From contig CAZYXG010000006.1 of assembly GCA_964650885.1 (NCBI GenBank), positions 1-64,000 on the forward strand: a stretch of 64,000 nucleotides of DNA, written 5' to 3'. The DNA comes from JAPLFM01 sp964650885. Its GTDB lineage: Bacteria; Bacteroidota; Ignavibacteria; Kapaibacteriales; UBA2268. Numbering within the stretch: the stretch's first letter is position 1; every line of letters begins with the position of its first letter. Shown piece after piece: positions 34,168 to 43,665 of the stretch. The notes under the pieces were generated by a model, which had not been told where the DNA came from, made no database searches, and saw only the letters and a program-made list of their open reading frames with translations. Both the position numbers and the translations under genes were made by a program.

Positions 34168-36651
34168 ATGTCAAAACTTCTAAGATTTTTACTTATAATC
34201 TTACTATTAACTACCTTAACTACCTATAGTCAAAACACAGCACGTTTCTTAGGCACTGTCATAGACGATGCCACTGACAAATCAGTACAGGGAGCTACTG
34301 TTGTTCTTTATAGCACAAAAGACTCATCAGTTGTGCGTGGCGGATACACAGATAAAGATGGAAATTTCAAATATGACAAAATAGTTTATGGCGATTACTA
34401 CTTAAAAATTTCATTCGTTGGTTATCAAATTGCTAAATTTGAGAATCTTAGAACTACTAAAGCCAATGCTGAAATCAATTTAGGCACTATTCGATTGAAA
34501 CAAAGTGCAAGCGAAGCTGATGTAGTGGAAATTGTAGCAGAAAAGCAAGCAATCGAATACTCTATGGGCAAAAAGGTATTCAACGTGGATAAATCAGGAG
34601 TTAATACTGGTGGCAATGTTTTGGACGTATTGCGAGCTGTTCCCGCTGTTGATGTGGATCAGGATAATAACGTTAGTCTTCGTGGAAATTCCAACGTGAA
34701 CATTATGATAGACGGTAAACCACTTGCAGCAATGGGCGGCAGCACAAACTTACTCCAACAGATTCCTGCGGCAAATGTAGAAAGTATAGAAGTAGTAACT
34801 AATCCCTCTGCCAAATACGATGCGGAAGGTCAAACAGGCATCTTAAATATTATTACTAAAAAGCAGATTCAAGGTGGCTTCAATGGAATGCTTTTCTTGA
34901 ATACTGGTACTTACGATAATTATAGCTCTTCGGCAAATTTCAACTATAGAACTGATTTTTTCAATATATTCACAAATTTAGATTACTCTTTTTCAAATAG
35001 AAGAAGAAGAATAGAAATTTTAAGAAAAACTAATTTTTTGGATTCATCAGCAAATATTAGTGAATCCGATGTTGCTAAAAATGGATATCGTTATTCCGAT
35101 GGAAATGGTGGCGGTGCTAAATTAGGAATGGAATTAACTTTTTCCAGAAATACTAACCTTACTTTAAGCGGTGGAATCAGAAAATATGAAGATAACGACA
35201 TTGAACAAAGCAGAAATATTCAATCTTTATATGCCAATAATACAAATAACATAAGTCAAATTTTTGATTTTGTAACTCATGAGAAAAATCCATTTACAAA
35301 CTATGATGGCTCTATTAACTTTATGCATAAATTTAATAGAAAAGGTCATGAATTAACTTTTGATGGGTTCTACAATACAAATAATATTACAAGAGAAAAT
35401 AACCAAGACAATTTATATTACAATTTAAGCAATGGAATTCCTATTGACTTAAATTTAGATAGAACTTACCAAGTGAAAAATGGAACTTCTGGCGATAACA
35501 AAAATTTAATACTTCAAACTGACTACGTACGACCTTTTGAAACTGATAGACTTGAATTAGGTTTGAAATACACATTAAGAGATATCGCTGCTGTTTCGGA
35601 ATTCTTCACAAAACCAAAAGATAGTGATTTTATTAAAGATACTATTGCTTCCAATCAGGGAAAATTTAAAGAAAATGTGATAGCCGCTTACTTTATATAC
35701 GGCTCTAAACTATCCAATAATATAGATTTGCAAGGTGGTTTGCGTACTGAATATACTATTCAAGGAGTTCGAGATGTTACTGGTGGTTATAGTAATTTCG
35801 AAAGAAATTATATTGACTTTTTCCCGAATTTAACATTTAGCTATAAACTCGATGATTTCCAATCTTTCCAATTAAGTTATAGCCGACGAATTAATCGCCC
35901 AAGATTGAATGATTTGAATCCATTTATTGACAAAAGCGATCCACTTTTTTGGAGAACTGGGAACACTACTCTAATGCCCGAATATATCAATTCATATCAA
36001 ATTGGTATGCTTAATATATTCAAACAATTTACTGTCAATTCAGAATTTTTCGTCAGAGATATTCGTGATGTGATTAACCAAAGATTTAGAGAAAAATATA
36101 GTGATTCTACTAATATTTTAATTGACAAACCACTCAATATGGCTCAAGGTCTATCTTATGGTATGGATCTTTCTGTAAGTTATGAATTGACTAAAACTTG
36201 GAGAATGAATACAGACTTTTCATTCTTCGATCAATATGCTGAGGGAACTTATAAAGGAGTTACTTACTCGAACAAGGGTTTTGCTTGGTCTGCCAAATAT
36301 ATGACTTCAGCTGTATTATTTGAAGATATTTCAATGCAGATTATGGCAAATTATAGCTCTCCAGTTGTAACTGCTCAGGGAAAAAGAGCCGCTTTTTATA
36401 TGGCGGATATCTCATTCAAAAAAGATTTTATGGAAAAGAAATTAACTGTTTCACTTCGCTGGATGGATATATTTCGAACTATGCGTTTTGGTGGTATTTC
36501 CCAAGGGGACAATTTCTATTCGAGTGCTTTTTTCACAAGGGATTTCACATCAATCACTTTAGGAATTTCATATAGAATTAACGACATAATCAAACAAGAT
36601 CGCAAACGCAGAAGAGAAGACGGTGGCTCTGGCGGTGGTGATGATTATTAA
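34168..36651 (+). CDS. TonB-dependent-type outer membrane receptor with CarboxypepD_reg domain
   Basis: This is an 827-residue outer-membrane beta-barrel receptor. The signal peptide ends near TTYSQ (about residue 22), with Gln at the probable mature end. Residues about 25-110 form a carboxypeptidase-regulatory-like domain (FLGTVIDDATDKSVQGATVV). A plug-like domain follows (VLDVLRAVPAVDVDQDNNVS, LRGNSNVNIMIDGKPL, VESIEVVTNPSAKYDAEGQT). The rest is barrel strands of the OMP_b-brl_3 type, with the conserved SYSRRINRPRLNDLNPFID near residue 570. An unusual Gly/Asp-rich tail (EDGGSGGGDDY) ends it. The substrate is unknown. The flavin reductase gene starts 4 bases after the stop, so the two are co-transcribed. 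Confidence 0.9.
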   Translation: MSKLLRFLLIILLLTTLTTYSQNTARFLGTVIDDATDKSVQGATVVLYSTKDSSVVRGGYTDKDGNFKYDKIVYGDYYLKISFVGYQIAKFENLRTTKANAEINLGTIRLKQSASEADVVEIVAEKQAIEYSMGKKVFNVDKSGVNTGGNVLDVLRAVPAVDVDQDNNVSLRGNSNVNIMIDGKPLAAMGGSTNLLQQIPAANVESIEVVTNPSAKYDAEGQTGILNIITKKQIQGGFNGMLFLNTGTYDNYSSSANFNYRTDFFNIFTNLDYSFSNRRRRIEILRKTNFLDSSANISESDVAKNGYRYSDGNGGGAKLGMELTFSRNTNLTLSGGIRKYEDNDIEQSRNIQSLYANNTNNISQIFDFVTHEKNPFTNYDGSINFMHKFNRKGHELTFDGFYNTNNITRENNQDNLYYNLSNGIPIDLNLDRTYQVKNGTSGDNKNLILQTDYVRPFETDRLELGLKYTLRDIAAVSEFFTKPKDSDFIKDTIASNQGKFKENVIAAYFIYGSKLSNNIDLQGGLRTEYTIQGVRDVTGGYSNFERNYIDFFPNLTFSYKLDDFQSFQLSYSRRINRPRLNDLNPFIDKSDPLFWRTGNTTLMPEYINSYQIGMLNIFKQFTVNSEFFVRDIRDVINQRFREKYSDSTNILIDKPLNMAQGLSYGMDLSVSYELTKTWRMNTDFSFFDQYAEGTYKGVTYSNKGFAWSAKYMTSAVLFEDISMQIMANYSSPVVTAQGKRAAFYMADISFKKDFMEKKLTVSLRWMDIFRTMRFGGISQGDNFYSSAFFTRDFTSITLGISYRINDIIKQDRKRRREDGGSGGGDDY

Positions 36652-36655
36652 TAAT

Positions 36656-37213
36656 ATGAAAAAGAATATTTTGGCAATAAATGGTAGTACAAGAACAGAT
36701 TCTTCTAACTTGAATTTGATTAATGCCATTAATGAAATAAGTTCCGATTACTTCAATATAATTTTGCTAAATGGCATTGACCAACTGCCACAGTTTAATC
36801 CAGATTTGGACAATGAGAATCCACCAAAAGCTATAATTGACTTTAGAAATTCAATAAAAGCAGCAGATGGGGTTTTAATTTGTACTCCAGAATACGCAAT
36901 GGGAGTGCCTGGCACACTCAAAAATGCTATAGATTGGACTGTGTTGAGTATGGAATTTTCTAAAAAGCCAGTTGCTTTAATCACAGCTTCATCGCTTGGC
37001 GAAAAAGCTCATGAAAGTCTGCTTGGAACATTGCGAGTGATAGAAGCAAATATAAAAGAAGAAACTCAACTACTAATTTCATACATAAAAACAAAAGTTA
37101 GTAAATGCTCCAAAATTACTGACCCAGCTACAAAAGAGCAAGTAGAGAATTTATTGATAAATTTTAATGATTTAATTAAGCTGAACCCACACTCTATCTC
37201 TCACAAATTATAA
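36656..37213 (+). CDS. NADPH-dependent FMN reductase / NAD(P)H oxidoreductase
   Basis: The 185-residue flavodoxin-fold protein starts at MKKNILAINGSTRTDSSN; a longer frame from 36623 runs inside the receptor gene and is rejected. The phosphate-binding loop NGSTRTDSSN (residues about 8-17) and the signature CTPEYAMGVPGTLKNAIDW (about 80-98) place it in the FMN_red family, cytoplasmic enzymes that reduce flavins or quinones with NAD(P)H. Pairing with an outer-membrane receptor could mean reductive release of a bound metal, but that is speculation. A small hairpin with T run follows. Confidence 0.88.
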   Translation: MKKNILAINGSTRTDSSNLNLINAINEISSDYFNIILLNGIDQLPQFNPDLDNENPPKAIIDFRNSIKAADGVLICTPEYAMGVPGTLKNAIDWTVLSMEFSKKPVALITASSLGEKAHESLLGTLRVIEANIKEETQLLISYIKTKVSKCSKITDPATKEQVENLLINFNDLIKLNPHSISHKL

Positions 37214-37222
37214 CTGAAAGGC

Positions 37223-37245
37223 AGCACACTTACGGTGCTATTTTT
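37223..37245 (+). terminator. Weak terminator after the flavin reductase gene
   Basis: A short stem AGCAC/GTGCT (37223-37227 with 37235-37239) is followed by ATTTTT. It is short but correctly placed 10 bases after the stop. Confidence 0.5.
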
Positions 37246-37250
37246 GAGAT

Positions 37251-37289
37251 AAGAAAAGAACCATCCGATGACTTGAAGTCATCGGATGG
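37251..37289 (-). terminator. Rho-independent terminator after the TonB-dependent receptor unit
   Basis: A perfect 13-bp stem (37261-37273 with 37277-37289) has a 3-base loop. On the minus strand it runs into a T-rich tail (37251-37260). It lies 25 bases after the receptor stop. Confidence 0.88.
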
Positions 37290-37313
37290 ATGAGTTTGCT
37301 AAACAAAACAATT

Positions 37314-39461
37314 TTATTGTACTCTTATTTTCAATCCAATCATAAAGTTTCTTGGCATTCCTGGCTCTAAGTAAATTGGTTTACCATTCAATAAATCAGG
37401 ATTAACAAATGCCGAGGCTGCGTATTTGGCATCGGTAATGTTGCTTACATTTGCGTATAAACTAAGTGGCATGTTCTCTGAAATATTTAGCAATGTACCT
37501 GTTTGCAATCTGAATCCAAGTGTTGTGAATGATGGAACTTCTACTTTATTCGCATCGTCCACAAAGTAGTTTGATATACTATTCACGTTTAACGAAACTT
37601 CTAAATCGTTCAACGCTTTGGCAACATATCCTAAGCTTATAAAAAAGTTATTGCTTGGAATACCAGCTATTTTATTGCCATTATATACAGCAAATTTACC
37701 AGGTGTTTTGGGCGATGTGAAAGCGGAGTCAATTTTGTAGTCAGTGTATTCTGTTGACATAAATGTAAATGCAGAATTAAATTTAATTCCCATTTCAGTT
37801 TGAATATTCAAACCTAATTCAACACCTTTTCTATTAGTCTTCCCTGCCGTGAAATAGTATCTACCGCCACGATACGGAACAATATCGTTAACAACGTCAA
37901 TATTGAAAGCAGCAAATGTTAAATCGAAATTATTATACCAGTTAGATTTTGGTAGGAATAATTTCCATCCAATTTCTGTTGTAGTAGATATAATTGGATC
38001 CAAAAGTGGATTGATGATGAAAATAGTATCATTACCAAATTCAGGGGTTGGGTCTGTTTCGTTGGCAGCAGGAACCTCTATCCCCCCACCAAAAGAAACG
38101 AATACACTATTATTATCATCTAACCTATAGTTTACTCCAAAACGAGGAATAAATTTTTCAAAGACTTTTTTATCAATAGGTAGATTTTTGAATGTACCCC
38201 CATCTAAATAATTAGCTGAATAATAACTAACAGCATCTAAACGCCCACCAAGAAAAACAGACAATTCACCATATTGAATTTCATCTTGAATATAAGCTCC
38301 AAGAGTGTTAGCTCCTTCACGTTTATTCGTTAGTAATTGTCCTCTTTCTTTTTCAGCATTCAAAGAAAAGAACATTATTCCTCCATCTTGATATGCTTCA
38401 TCGAAACCAATCAAAACTGTATTTTTAATATCGTCAGTGATTTGCATTTCGTTTTTATAGCTAACCGAAGCACCAATATGGTATCTTAAAAAGTTTCTGT
38501 ATGTATTTCTTTCCGAACGCTCTAAGAACTTTGTTTCTGCAAAAGAACTAAATTGCAAAGTATTATTTTCATTGAAATTATGTACTAAATTCACTCCCAA
38601 TCTGCCAAGAGTATTATTTCTTCTTTCCTTGCGTGTCAGATAAAGTTCATTTGCAGAGGTGTAAGCCGAATCAAATATTGCTTGGGTCAAAGGGCCTGGT
38701 ATATTGAATTTGTTCTGAGTTGCAGTCAGATGTACATCTAACATAGTTTTATTCGAAATGGCTGAAACAAGTCCAGCATTTATTAAAAAGCGACTTCCTT
38801 CGCTATTTGCTCTGAAGCCATCATAGTCTGTATTTGAAACTTGCAAATATGCTTTTCCAAAATCAAGAATAGCAGCAGCAGACAAACCATATTTCTGATA
38901 TCCAAAGCTACCATTCTGCAAATCAAATTGAATAAAATCTTTTGGGTTAGTTGGAATTGTACTAATATTTATAACACCACCAGCAGCATTCCCCCAAACT
39001 GAACTTAAATTGGAACGAATTATTTCAATTTTAGAAGCATTGTCTATATCCAACAAATCAAATGAAGTTCGCCCGTCTGGCTCTGTCATAGGTAAGCCAT
39101 CAAGTAATATTTTAATACCTCGACTTGTACCACTATTGGAGCGGTCTCCTGCTCCTCTTGCACCAAATCCTCGTATGGTAAGTCTCATATCTGTGCCTCC
39201 TGCTCTAGTTTGAGCAAGCACCCCAGGTACTTTGTTTAATACTTCTTCTGCACCAAATCCTCGATTGAAAAGTAAATCTTCTCCTTTTAGTACTGTAACT
39301 GACATAGGTAGTTCTATGAGAGATTCTGCATAACGCAGCCCAGTGACTACTATTTCTTTTCCTTTTGCAGTATCTTTTTTTACATCTTTCGCATAAAGCG
39401 ATAATGAGCCAGCTATGCCTATAAATAGCACAGCTGACAATAATTTAAATATTGTTGTCAT
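37314..39461 (-). CDS. TonB-dependent outer membrane receptor
   Basis: The 715-residue receptor has a signal peptide ending near SLSLYA (about residue 24) and a TonB-box-like start (KGKEIVVTGLRYAES). The plug domain is clear: LPMSVTVLKGEDLLFNRGFG, VLNKVPGVLAQTRAGGTDMR, LTIRGFGARGAG, and IEIIRSNLSSVWGNAAGGVI (about residues 150-170). About 22 barrel strands follow, with the usual C-terminal aromatic strand (RNFMIGLKIRVQ). The plug and barrel resemble FecA/siderophore-type receptors, yet no siderophore or regulator genes are adjacent. It ends a three-gene unit with an unknown membrane protein and an MqnA-like protein, so the cargo may be a small organic ligand or metal complex. Confidence 0.92.
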   Translation of the reverse strand: MTTIFKLLSAVLFIGIAGSLSLYAKDVKKDTAKGKEIVVTGLRYAESLIELPMSVTVLKGEDLLFNRGFGAEEVLNKVPGVLAQTRAGGTDMRLTIRGFGARGAGDRSNSGTSRGIKILLDGLPMTEPDGRTSFDLLDIDNASKIEIIRSNLSSVWGNAAGGVINISTIPTNPKDFIQFDLQNGSFGYQKYGLSAAAILDFGKAYLQVSNTDYDGFRANSEGSRFLINAGLVSAISNKTMLDVHLTATQNKFNIPGPLTQAIFDSAYTSANELYLTRKERRNNTLGRLGVNLVHNFNENNTLQFSSFAETKFLERSERNTYRNFLRYHIGASVSYKNEMQITDDIKNTVLIGFDEAYQDGGIMFFSLNAEKERGQLLTNKREGANTLGAYIQDEIQYGELSVFLGGRLDAVSYYSANYLDGGTFKNLPIDKKVFEKFIPRFGVNYRLDDNNSVFVSFGGGIEVPAANETDPTPEFGNDTIFIINPLLDPIISTTTEIGWKLFLPKSNWYNNFDLTFAAFNIDVVNDIVPYRGGRYYFTAGKTNRKGVELGLNIQTEMGIKFNSAFTFMSTEYTDYKIDSAFTSPKTPGKFAVYNGNKIAGIPSNNFFISLGYVAKALNDLEVSLNVNSISNYFVDDANKVEVPSFTTLGFRLQTGTLLNISENMPLSLYANVSNITDAKYAASAFVNPDLLNGKPIYLEPGMPRNFMIGLKIRVQ

Positions 39462-39499
39462 TATTTTTTTGAATTAGTTAAAAATGTTTTTTAGTTATT

Positions 39500-40039
39500 T
39501 TAACTAATAGATTTGGGAGGATGCTTAATTTTTGTTTCGGTAAGAATTGTTCTCTTATAGCAATAGCTATCGCTATGCTCTAAATCGGTTCCAATTAAAT
39601 TATGATTCAATTTAGCTACAATCAGATACTCAAAATTGAAGGATATTTTGTGCTGTTCAGATTTTTTTTCATTTTTTATATGATTGCCAAAAGCAGCAAA
39701 GAGCTGAGTTTCATCTTCATCTGCAAGCACATAGTAAATTAAGGAGTCTCCTTTATCTTTACGTTTTATAATATCATAAAGATTACCATTTAGCTCAAAT
39801 TCATATTTCTCTTTGAAGTTGAGTTTTTTATAATCTAATTTATGAATTGCAATTCTTTTTGTTTCTTTTGGTAACTCTATAAGGTTTTCAATAGAGCGAA
39901 GCTTGGTTTTGAATTGCTTCTTTGCTTTGAAAGTTTCAGTTTTGAAATAAATGAAATAGCCAGCAGAGTTAATTAAAACTAATGCTATGCAAAATGCAAA
40001 AAGCGATATGTTGGCTATTTTCTTCAAATTAAATATCAA
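39500..40039 (-). CDS. Membrane-anchored hypothetical protein in receptor unit
   Basis: I do not recognise a named family with confidence. The 179 residues begin with one membrane segment (ISLFAFCIALVLINSAGYFIYF, about residues 11-32), then a periplasmic domain. It contains KEKYEFELNGNLYDIIKRKD followed by DSLIYYVLADEDETQLFAAF, a pattern I associate with small proteins next to TonB receptors in Bacteroidota. The tail is basic (ETKIKHPPKSIS). Its start overlaps the end of the MqnA-like gene by 11 bases, and the receptor starts 38 bases after its stop. It could couple the receptor to the inner membrane or sense ligand, by inference. Confidence 0.7.
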   Translation of the reverse strand: MIFNLKKIANISLFAFCIALVLINSAGYFIYFKTETFKAKKQFKTKLRSIENLIELPKETKRIAIHKLDYKKLNFKEKYEFELNGNLYDIIKRKDKGDSLIYYVLADEDETQLFAAFGNHIKNEKKSEQHKISFNFEYLIVAKLNHNLIGTDLEHSDSYCYKRTILTETKIKHPPKSIS

Positions 40040-40826
40040 AACTCAAATCATCATTTAACAATTTTTCTTTTTCTTTTTGATTATATACTTTCACAGCTGG
40101 AATCTCTGTTAACACTTTATGAAAGAAAAGCAATTGCAAAACTTGTTCAGTCGCATTGAATACATCGTCGTCCCATTTCCACATAAATTCAGATTCGCTG
40201 TTGTGCTTATTTTCTAATTGCAATTCCACGAATTTCTCTTTCAAATTCGTCAAGTTTTCCGTTACCTCCACAAATGGAATTGAAATTTCATCGGAATAAC
40301 ACACCCAAAAAGCCAAAGGTAAAGGCATTTGATAGCTATCGAACCAATCTTCTGTAACGTCCATTGTTACAGCTTCTATATCTTCTTTGCCAAATTTGAT
40401 AATGGAGTCGAATTCTTTGAAAGATTCTTGCAAATCGGTACTTGACTTTTTTAAGTCAAACACCAAATCGTAGCGCTCAGCCATTAGTATCCTTCCTATT
40501 TCCATAAGAAATTCTTCAGGATTTGGAGAGCCTACATTTGCTACATTTTTTGCATTTGGTTTATAGTAAGTGCTAGCCACATTTGTCAATCCAATTGTCG
40601 AAAGTGCATTTGTGGGAATGATTCTAAAGTCAGCTTTTTTAACTCCTTTAGCATAGCCCAGTGGCGAAAGCAAAGCCAAATCCAATCTGCGTGCAAAGAA
40701 TAAATCAACTATGCTTTTCTCGTCCAACTTGAAAAACTGAATGTCGTATTTTTCTTTAGCTTTTTCTAATTCAGAATAAAGTGGTTCGTATATAGGGTTA
40801 TCTATAACCCCAATTCTAATTTTCAT
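40029..40826 (-). CDS. MqnA-like / type 2 periplasmic-binding-fold protein without signal peptide
   Basis: This 265-residue protein starts MKIRIGVIDNPIYEPLYSEL and has no signal peptide, so it should be cytoplasmic. The order of motifs (DLFFARRLDLALLSPLGYAK near residues 45-64, RIIPTNALSTIGLTNVASTY near 72-91, PLPLAFWVCYSDEISIPFVE near 170) resembles chorismate dehydratase MqnA and other proteins with the bilobed PBP-2 fold. MqnA makes the first futalosine-pathway intermediate for menaquinone, but other futalosine genes are not in this window and the residue match is only partial. It is the first gene of a unit with a TonB receptor, which suggests ligand binding or sensing instead. Confidence 0.6.
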   Translation of the reverse strand: MKIRIGVIDNPIYEPLYSELEKAKEKYDIQFFKLDEKSIVDLFFARRLDLALLSPLGYAKGVKKADFRIIPTNALSTIGLTNVASTYYKPNAKNVANVGSPNPEEFLMEIGRILMAERYDLVFDLKKSSTDLQESFKEFDSIIKFGKEDIEAVTMDVTEDWFDSYQMPLPLAFWVCYSDEISIPFVEVTENLTNLKEKFVELQLENKHNSESEFMWKWDDDVFNATEQVLQLLFFHKVLTEIPAVKVYNQKEKEKLLNDDLSFDI

Positions 40827-40855
40827 TTTGTTTGAATGTTGACATTTAAAGAATG

Positions 40856-40863
40856 CAAAATTA
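40856..40863 (-). promoter_or_regulatory. Candidate -7 element (TAnnTTTG) for the MqnA-like/receptor unit
   Basis: TAATTTTG on the minus strand, 30 bases before the MqnA-like start. Confidence 0.4.
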
Positions 40864-41003
40864 ATTCATTAGTGGCATATAATTTACATTTCTATTTGAT
40901 TTATTTTTTCTAATGCAATTATTTAGCTTTTTTTCGTTAATTTGTACAGTATCGGTTGTATATACCGAGAATAATTTTTACAAGTAATCACTAAAGAAAC
41001 GTT

Positions 41004-42248
41004 ATGAATAGAAGTATAAATAGAAGTATAAAATTCTTGCTTTTTGTTGTAATATCTCTATTTAGCTTAGCAAAAGCTAATGCAGAAGTAAAAATCAGTT
41101 GGGAAATGATTCAAACACCAAGCACAACCCAAACAAGAAGAATAGCAGTTATAGATCAAAAATCATTTGCTTTTACAACAACCACAGGTGAAATCTATAA
41201 AACAATTGACGCAGGAAAAAACTTTAAAAAACTTCCTTCTCCCGCCAAAAATGAATTGTCTGCACTTTATTTCCTGGAAGACAAATTAGCCGTTACTTCT
41301 GGGTATGGTGGACAAATTTATTTCAGCAATAATGGCGGTGATAGTTGGACGAAAGGAAATTCTGGACTTAAAGAAGAAGGGTTATATTCTACAAGTTATG
41401 TGCTTGATTTGGGAAAAGCTGGCAATCTACTCTATGCTACTGGAATTGATGGAGATTCAACTTTTGGTTTTTTTATGACATCAAAAGATAATGGTGCTAA
41501 TTGGTATAAAACTTATGTGCCTAATGCAAGGATAACTGGAGTTGCACATTTTTTCGATGATTTTCAGGGAGAAACTGCTTATTTGTCAGCTTTATCTTTT
41601 TCTGGAGGCTCACTTCTACGAACAAAAGATGGCGGGAAATCTTGGTCTCTTGCATTAACTTCATCTGTACAAATCACTTCGGTCAGTTCTTCAAAAAATT
41701 ATATTTATGCTGTTGATGTTTCTGGGAAAATTTACAAATCTTCAAATAGTGGCAATAATTGGGATACTGAATCCCTTGACAATTCTCCAGTTTTATATAG
41801 TATAGTTGCTTTAAACGATTCTACTGTTATAATTGGTGGCGAAAAAGGTTCATTGTATGTTTCAAATAATTATGGTAAAACTTGGATAAAACCTGGAATA
41901 GTAGCTAATGACCAAGAATTGTGGGACATTAAAGTTTCTGGTAATTCTATCTATGTTGCTGGTAATTATGGTAAATTATTCAAAGGCGAGATTGCTATAA
42001 CAAATGTTGAAAACGAACCAACTGTTTCCGCTGAAACTTTGACTTTGGTAGCAAGCAAATCTGAAGTAAGATTCAATTTATCTTCTTCAAATTTAATGAC
42101 TCTTAATTTATTTGATTTGACTGGCAAAGAAATTTCTAACATTAGCTTTGAAAATAGCACACTAAGAAATCAAAAATCTGGCGTTTATGCTTATAAAGTG
42201 AAATCACAAACTGGCAAAGAGTTTTTTGGGAAATTAATTATCGAATAA
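41004..42248 (+). CDS. Secreted BNR/YCF48-type propeller protein with type IX sorting domain
   Basis: The 414-residue exported protein has a signal peptide (to about AKANA, residue 28). Repeats with the Asp-box pattern S.DGG..W run through it: TIDAGKNFKKL, SNNGGDSWTKG, SKDNGANWYKT, TKDGGKSWSLA, SSNSGNNWDTE and SNNYGKTWIKP. These are typical of a six- or seven-bladed YCF48/BNR beta-propeller. Residues about 340-414 form a Por sorting domain (LSSSNLMTLNLFDLTGKEIS, then KSGVYAYKVKSQTGKEFFGK). The protein is probably exported through the type IX system and held at the surface. Glycan or protein binding is common for such propellers; no catalytic sialidase residues are evident. A hairpin TCGGT/ACCGA lies just upstream at 40953-40970. 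Confidence 0.85.
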   Translation: MNRSINRSIKFLLFVVISLFSLAKANAEVKISWEMIQTPSTTQTRRIAVIDQKSFAFTTTTGEIYKTIDAGKNFKKLPSPAKNELSALYFLEDKLAVTSGYGGQIYFSNNGGDSWTKGNSGLKEEGLYSTSYVLDLGKAGNLLYATGIDGDSTFGFFMTSKDNGANWYKTYVPNARITGVAHFFDDFQGETAYLSALSFSGGSLLRTKDGGKSWSLALTSSVQITSVSSSKNYIYAVDVSGKIYKSSNSGNNWDTESLDNSPVLYSIVALNDSTVIIGGEKGSLYVSNNYGKTWIKPGIVANDQELWDIKVSGNSIYVAGNYGKLFKGEIAITNVENEPTVSAETLTLVASKSEVRFNLSSSNLMTLNLFDLTGKEISNISFENSTLRNQKSGVYAYKVKSQTGKEFFGKLIIE

Positions 42249-42280
42249 CTACTTAAACTCTACTATTTCTAATAGTTTAG

Positions 42281-42323
42281 AAGCAAATATTAGGCAGAAA
42301 TGCTTGATGTTTGCTTTTTTCTT
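42281..42323 (+). terminator. Terminator after the propeller gene
   Basis: A 16-base stem with a few mismatches (42281-42296 with 42301-42316) closes on a GAAA loop and is followed by a T run. Confidence 0.85.
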
Positions 42324-42401
42324 TTATTCGAGATTTGACATTATATTTCATTTATTTGCAAAAAAGTCAAATTCTATTTCATAAGTATTGGAATTGTCAG
42401 T

Positions 42402-42409
42402 AAATTTGT
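42402..42409 (+). promoter_or_regulatory. Candidate -7 element (TAnnTTTG) for metK
   Basis: TAAATTTG, 30 bases before the metK start. I see no SAM riboswitch in the leader. Confidence 0.4.
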
Positions 42410-42439
42410 AATCTTATTAATAATTAAAGTTTCAAATCT

Positions 42440-43600
42440 ATGTCAGATAATAAGAACTTCTATTTCACATCGGAATCGGTATCCGAAGGACACCCCGATA
42501 AAATATGCGATCAAGTTTCCGATGCAGTCTTAGATGCTGTATTGAAAGATGACCCTATGAGCCGTGTGGCTTGCGAATGCTATGCAACTACTGGTATGAT
42601 TGTAGTAGGTGGCGAAATCACAACAAATACTTATATTGACGTGCCTTTGCTTGTGCGTGAAGTAATCAAAGATATTGGCTATAACAAGTCAACTTATAAA
42701 TTCGAAGCGGAATCTTGTGCCGTAATCAACGTTATAAATAGACAATCTCCCGATATAGCAATGGGAGTAGATACTGGTGGTGCGGGCGATCAAGGTATGA
42801 TGTTTGGGTATGCCAACGATGAAACAGCTGAATTAATGCCAGCTTCATTGGTTTATTCCCACCAATTAGTGCAAGAACTTGCTGCTATCAGAAAAGCTGG
42901 CAAAGAGATGACTTATTTGGGCCCAGATGCTAAATCTCAAATTACAATTGAATACACGCCAGATAATCAAATTAAGCGAATTGACACAATTGTTCTTTCT
43001 ACTCAACACAATGCAGACGTTACTTTGGAAACAATTAAGTCAGACATTAGAGAGAAATTAATCTCTAAAGTTATCCCAGCGAACTTAATTGATGAAAACA
43101 CTAAGTACCATATCAATCCAACTGGTCAATTCATAATTGGTGGGCCTCATGGCGATACTGGTTTGACTGGTAGAAAAATTATTGTTGATACTTATGGTGG
43201 AAGAGCTCCACACGGTGGCGGTGCTTTCTCTGGAAAAGATGCAACTAAAGTAGATAGATCGGCGGCTTACATGGCTCGCTATTTAGCTAAAAACATTGTT
43301 GCTTCGGGATTGGCGAAAGAATGTACAATTCAACTTTCTTATGCAATTGGAGTAGCTCAACCAATTTCAATTTTTGTGAATACCCACGGCACTTCACAAG
43401 TAGATGCTTATGAGATTTCACAATTCCTATCTAAAAATGTCGATTTGACTCCGAAAGGTATTATCGAAAGATTTGACTTGCGCAGACCTATATTCAGACC
43501 AACTGCAAGCTATGGTCACTTCGGCAGAAAATTTGATGGGACATTCTTCCCTTGGGAAAATACCGATTTAGTTACTTCATTGAAATCTGCATTAGTTTAA
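42440..43600 (+). CDS. metK: S-adenosylmethionine synthase
   Basis: This cytoplasmic enzyme makes S-adenosylmethionine from methionine and ATP. The 386-residue length is exact for the family. Visible motifs are SEGHPDKICDQVSDA (residues 15-29, with the catalytic His at 18), TGGAGDQGMMFGYA (about 113-126, the GAGDQG ATP motif), and GGPHGDTGLTGRKIIVDTYG followed by GGGAFSGKD (the metal and phosphate loops). Its leader has a -7-like motif but no recognisable riboswitch, and a terminator shared with the convergent gene follows. It is a single gene with no obvious operon partners. Confidence 0.98.
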   Translation: MSDNKNFYFTSESVSEGHPDKICDQVSDAVLDAVLKDDPMSRVACECYATTGMIVVGGEITTNTYIDVPLLVREVIKDIGYNKSTYKFEAESCAVINVINRQSPDIAMGVDTGGAGDQGMMFGYANDETAELMPASLVYSHQLVQELAAIRKAGKEMTYLGPDAKSQITIEYTPDNQIKRIDTIVLSTQHNADVTLETIKSDIREKLISKVIPANLIDENTKYHINPTGQFIIGGPHGDTGLTGRKIIVDTYGGRAPHGGGAFSGKDATKVDRSAAYMARYLAKNIVASGLAKECTIQLSYAIGVAQPISIFVNTHGTSQVDAYEISQFLSKNVDLTPKGIIERFDLRRPIFRPTASYGHFGRKFDGTFFPWENTDLVTSLKSALV

Positions 43601-43626
43601 TTATTGGTTTATAATTTTACAACGAA

Positions 43627-43660
43627 AAAAGTCCGAAAGTTAATTCACTTTTGGACTTTT
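43627..43660. terminator. Bidirectional terminator between metK and the convergent lipoprotein gene
   Basis: A stem AAAAGTCC..AAGT (43627-43640 with 43647-43660, one G-T pair), flanked by A and T runs, serves both directions. Confidence 0.82.
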
Positions 43661-43665
43661 CTATT

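Noticed and set aside
42249..42439. SAM riboswitch upstream of metK
   Set aside because: Inspected for SAM-I/II-like motifs. Only a terminator for the upstream gene and a promoter-like motif were found.
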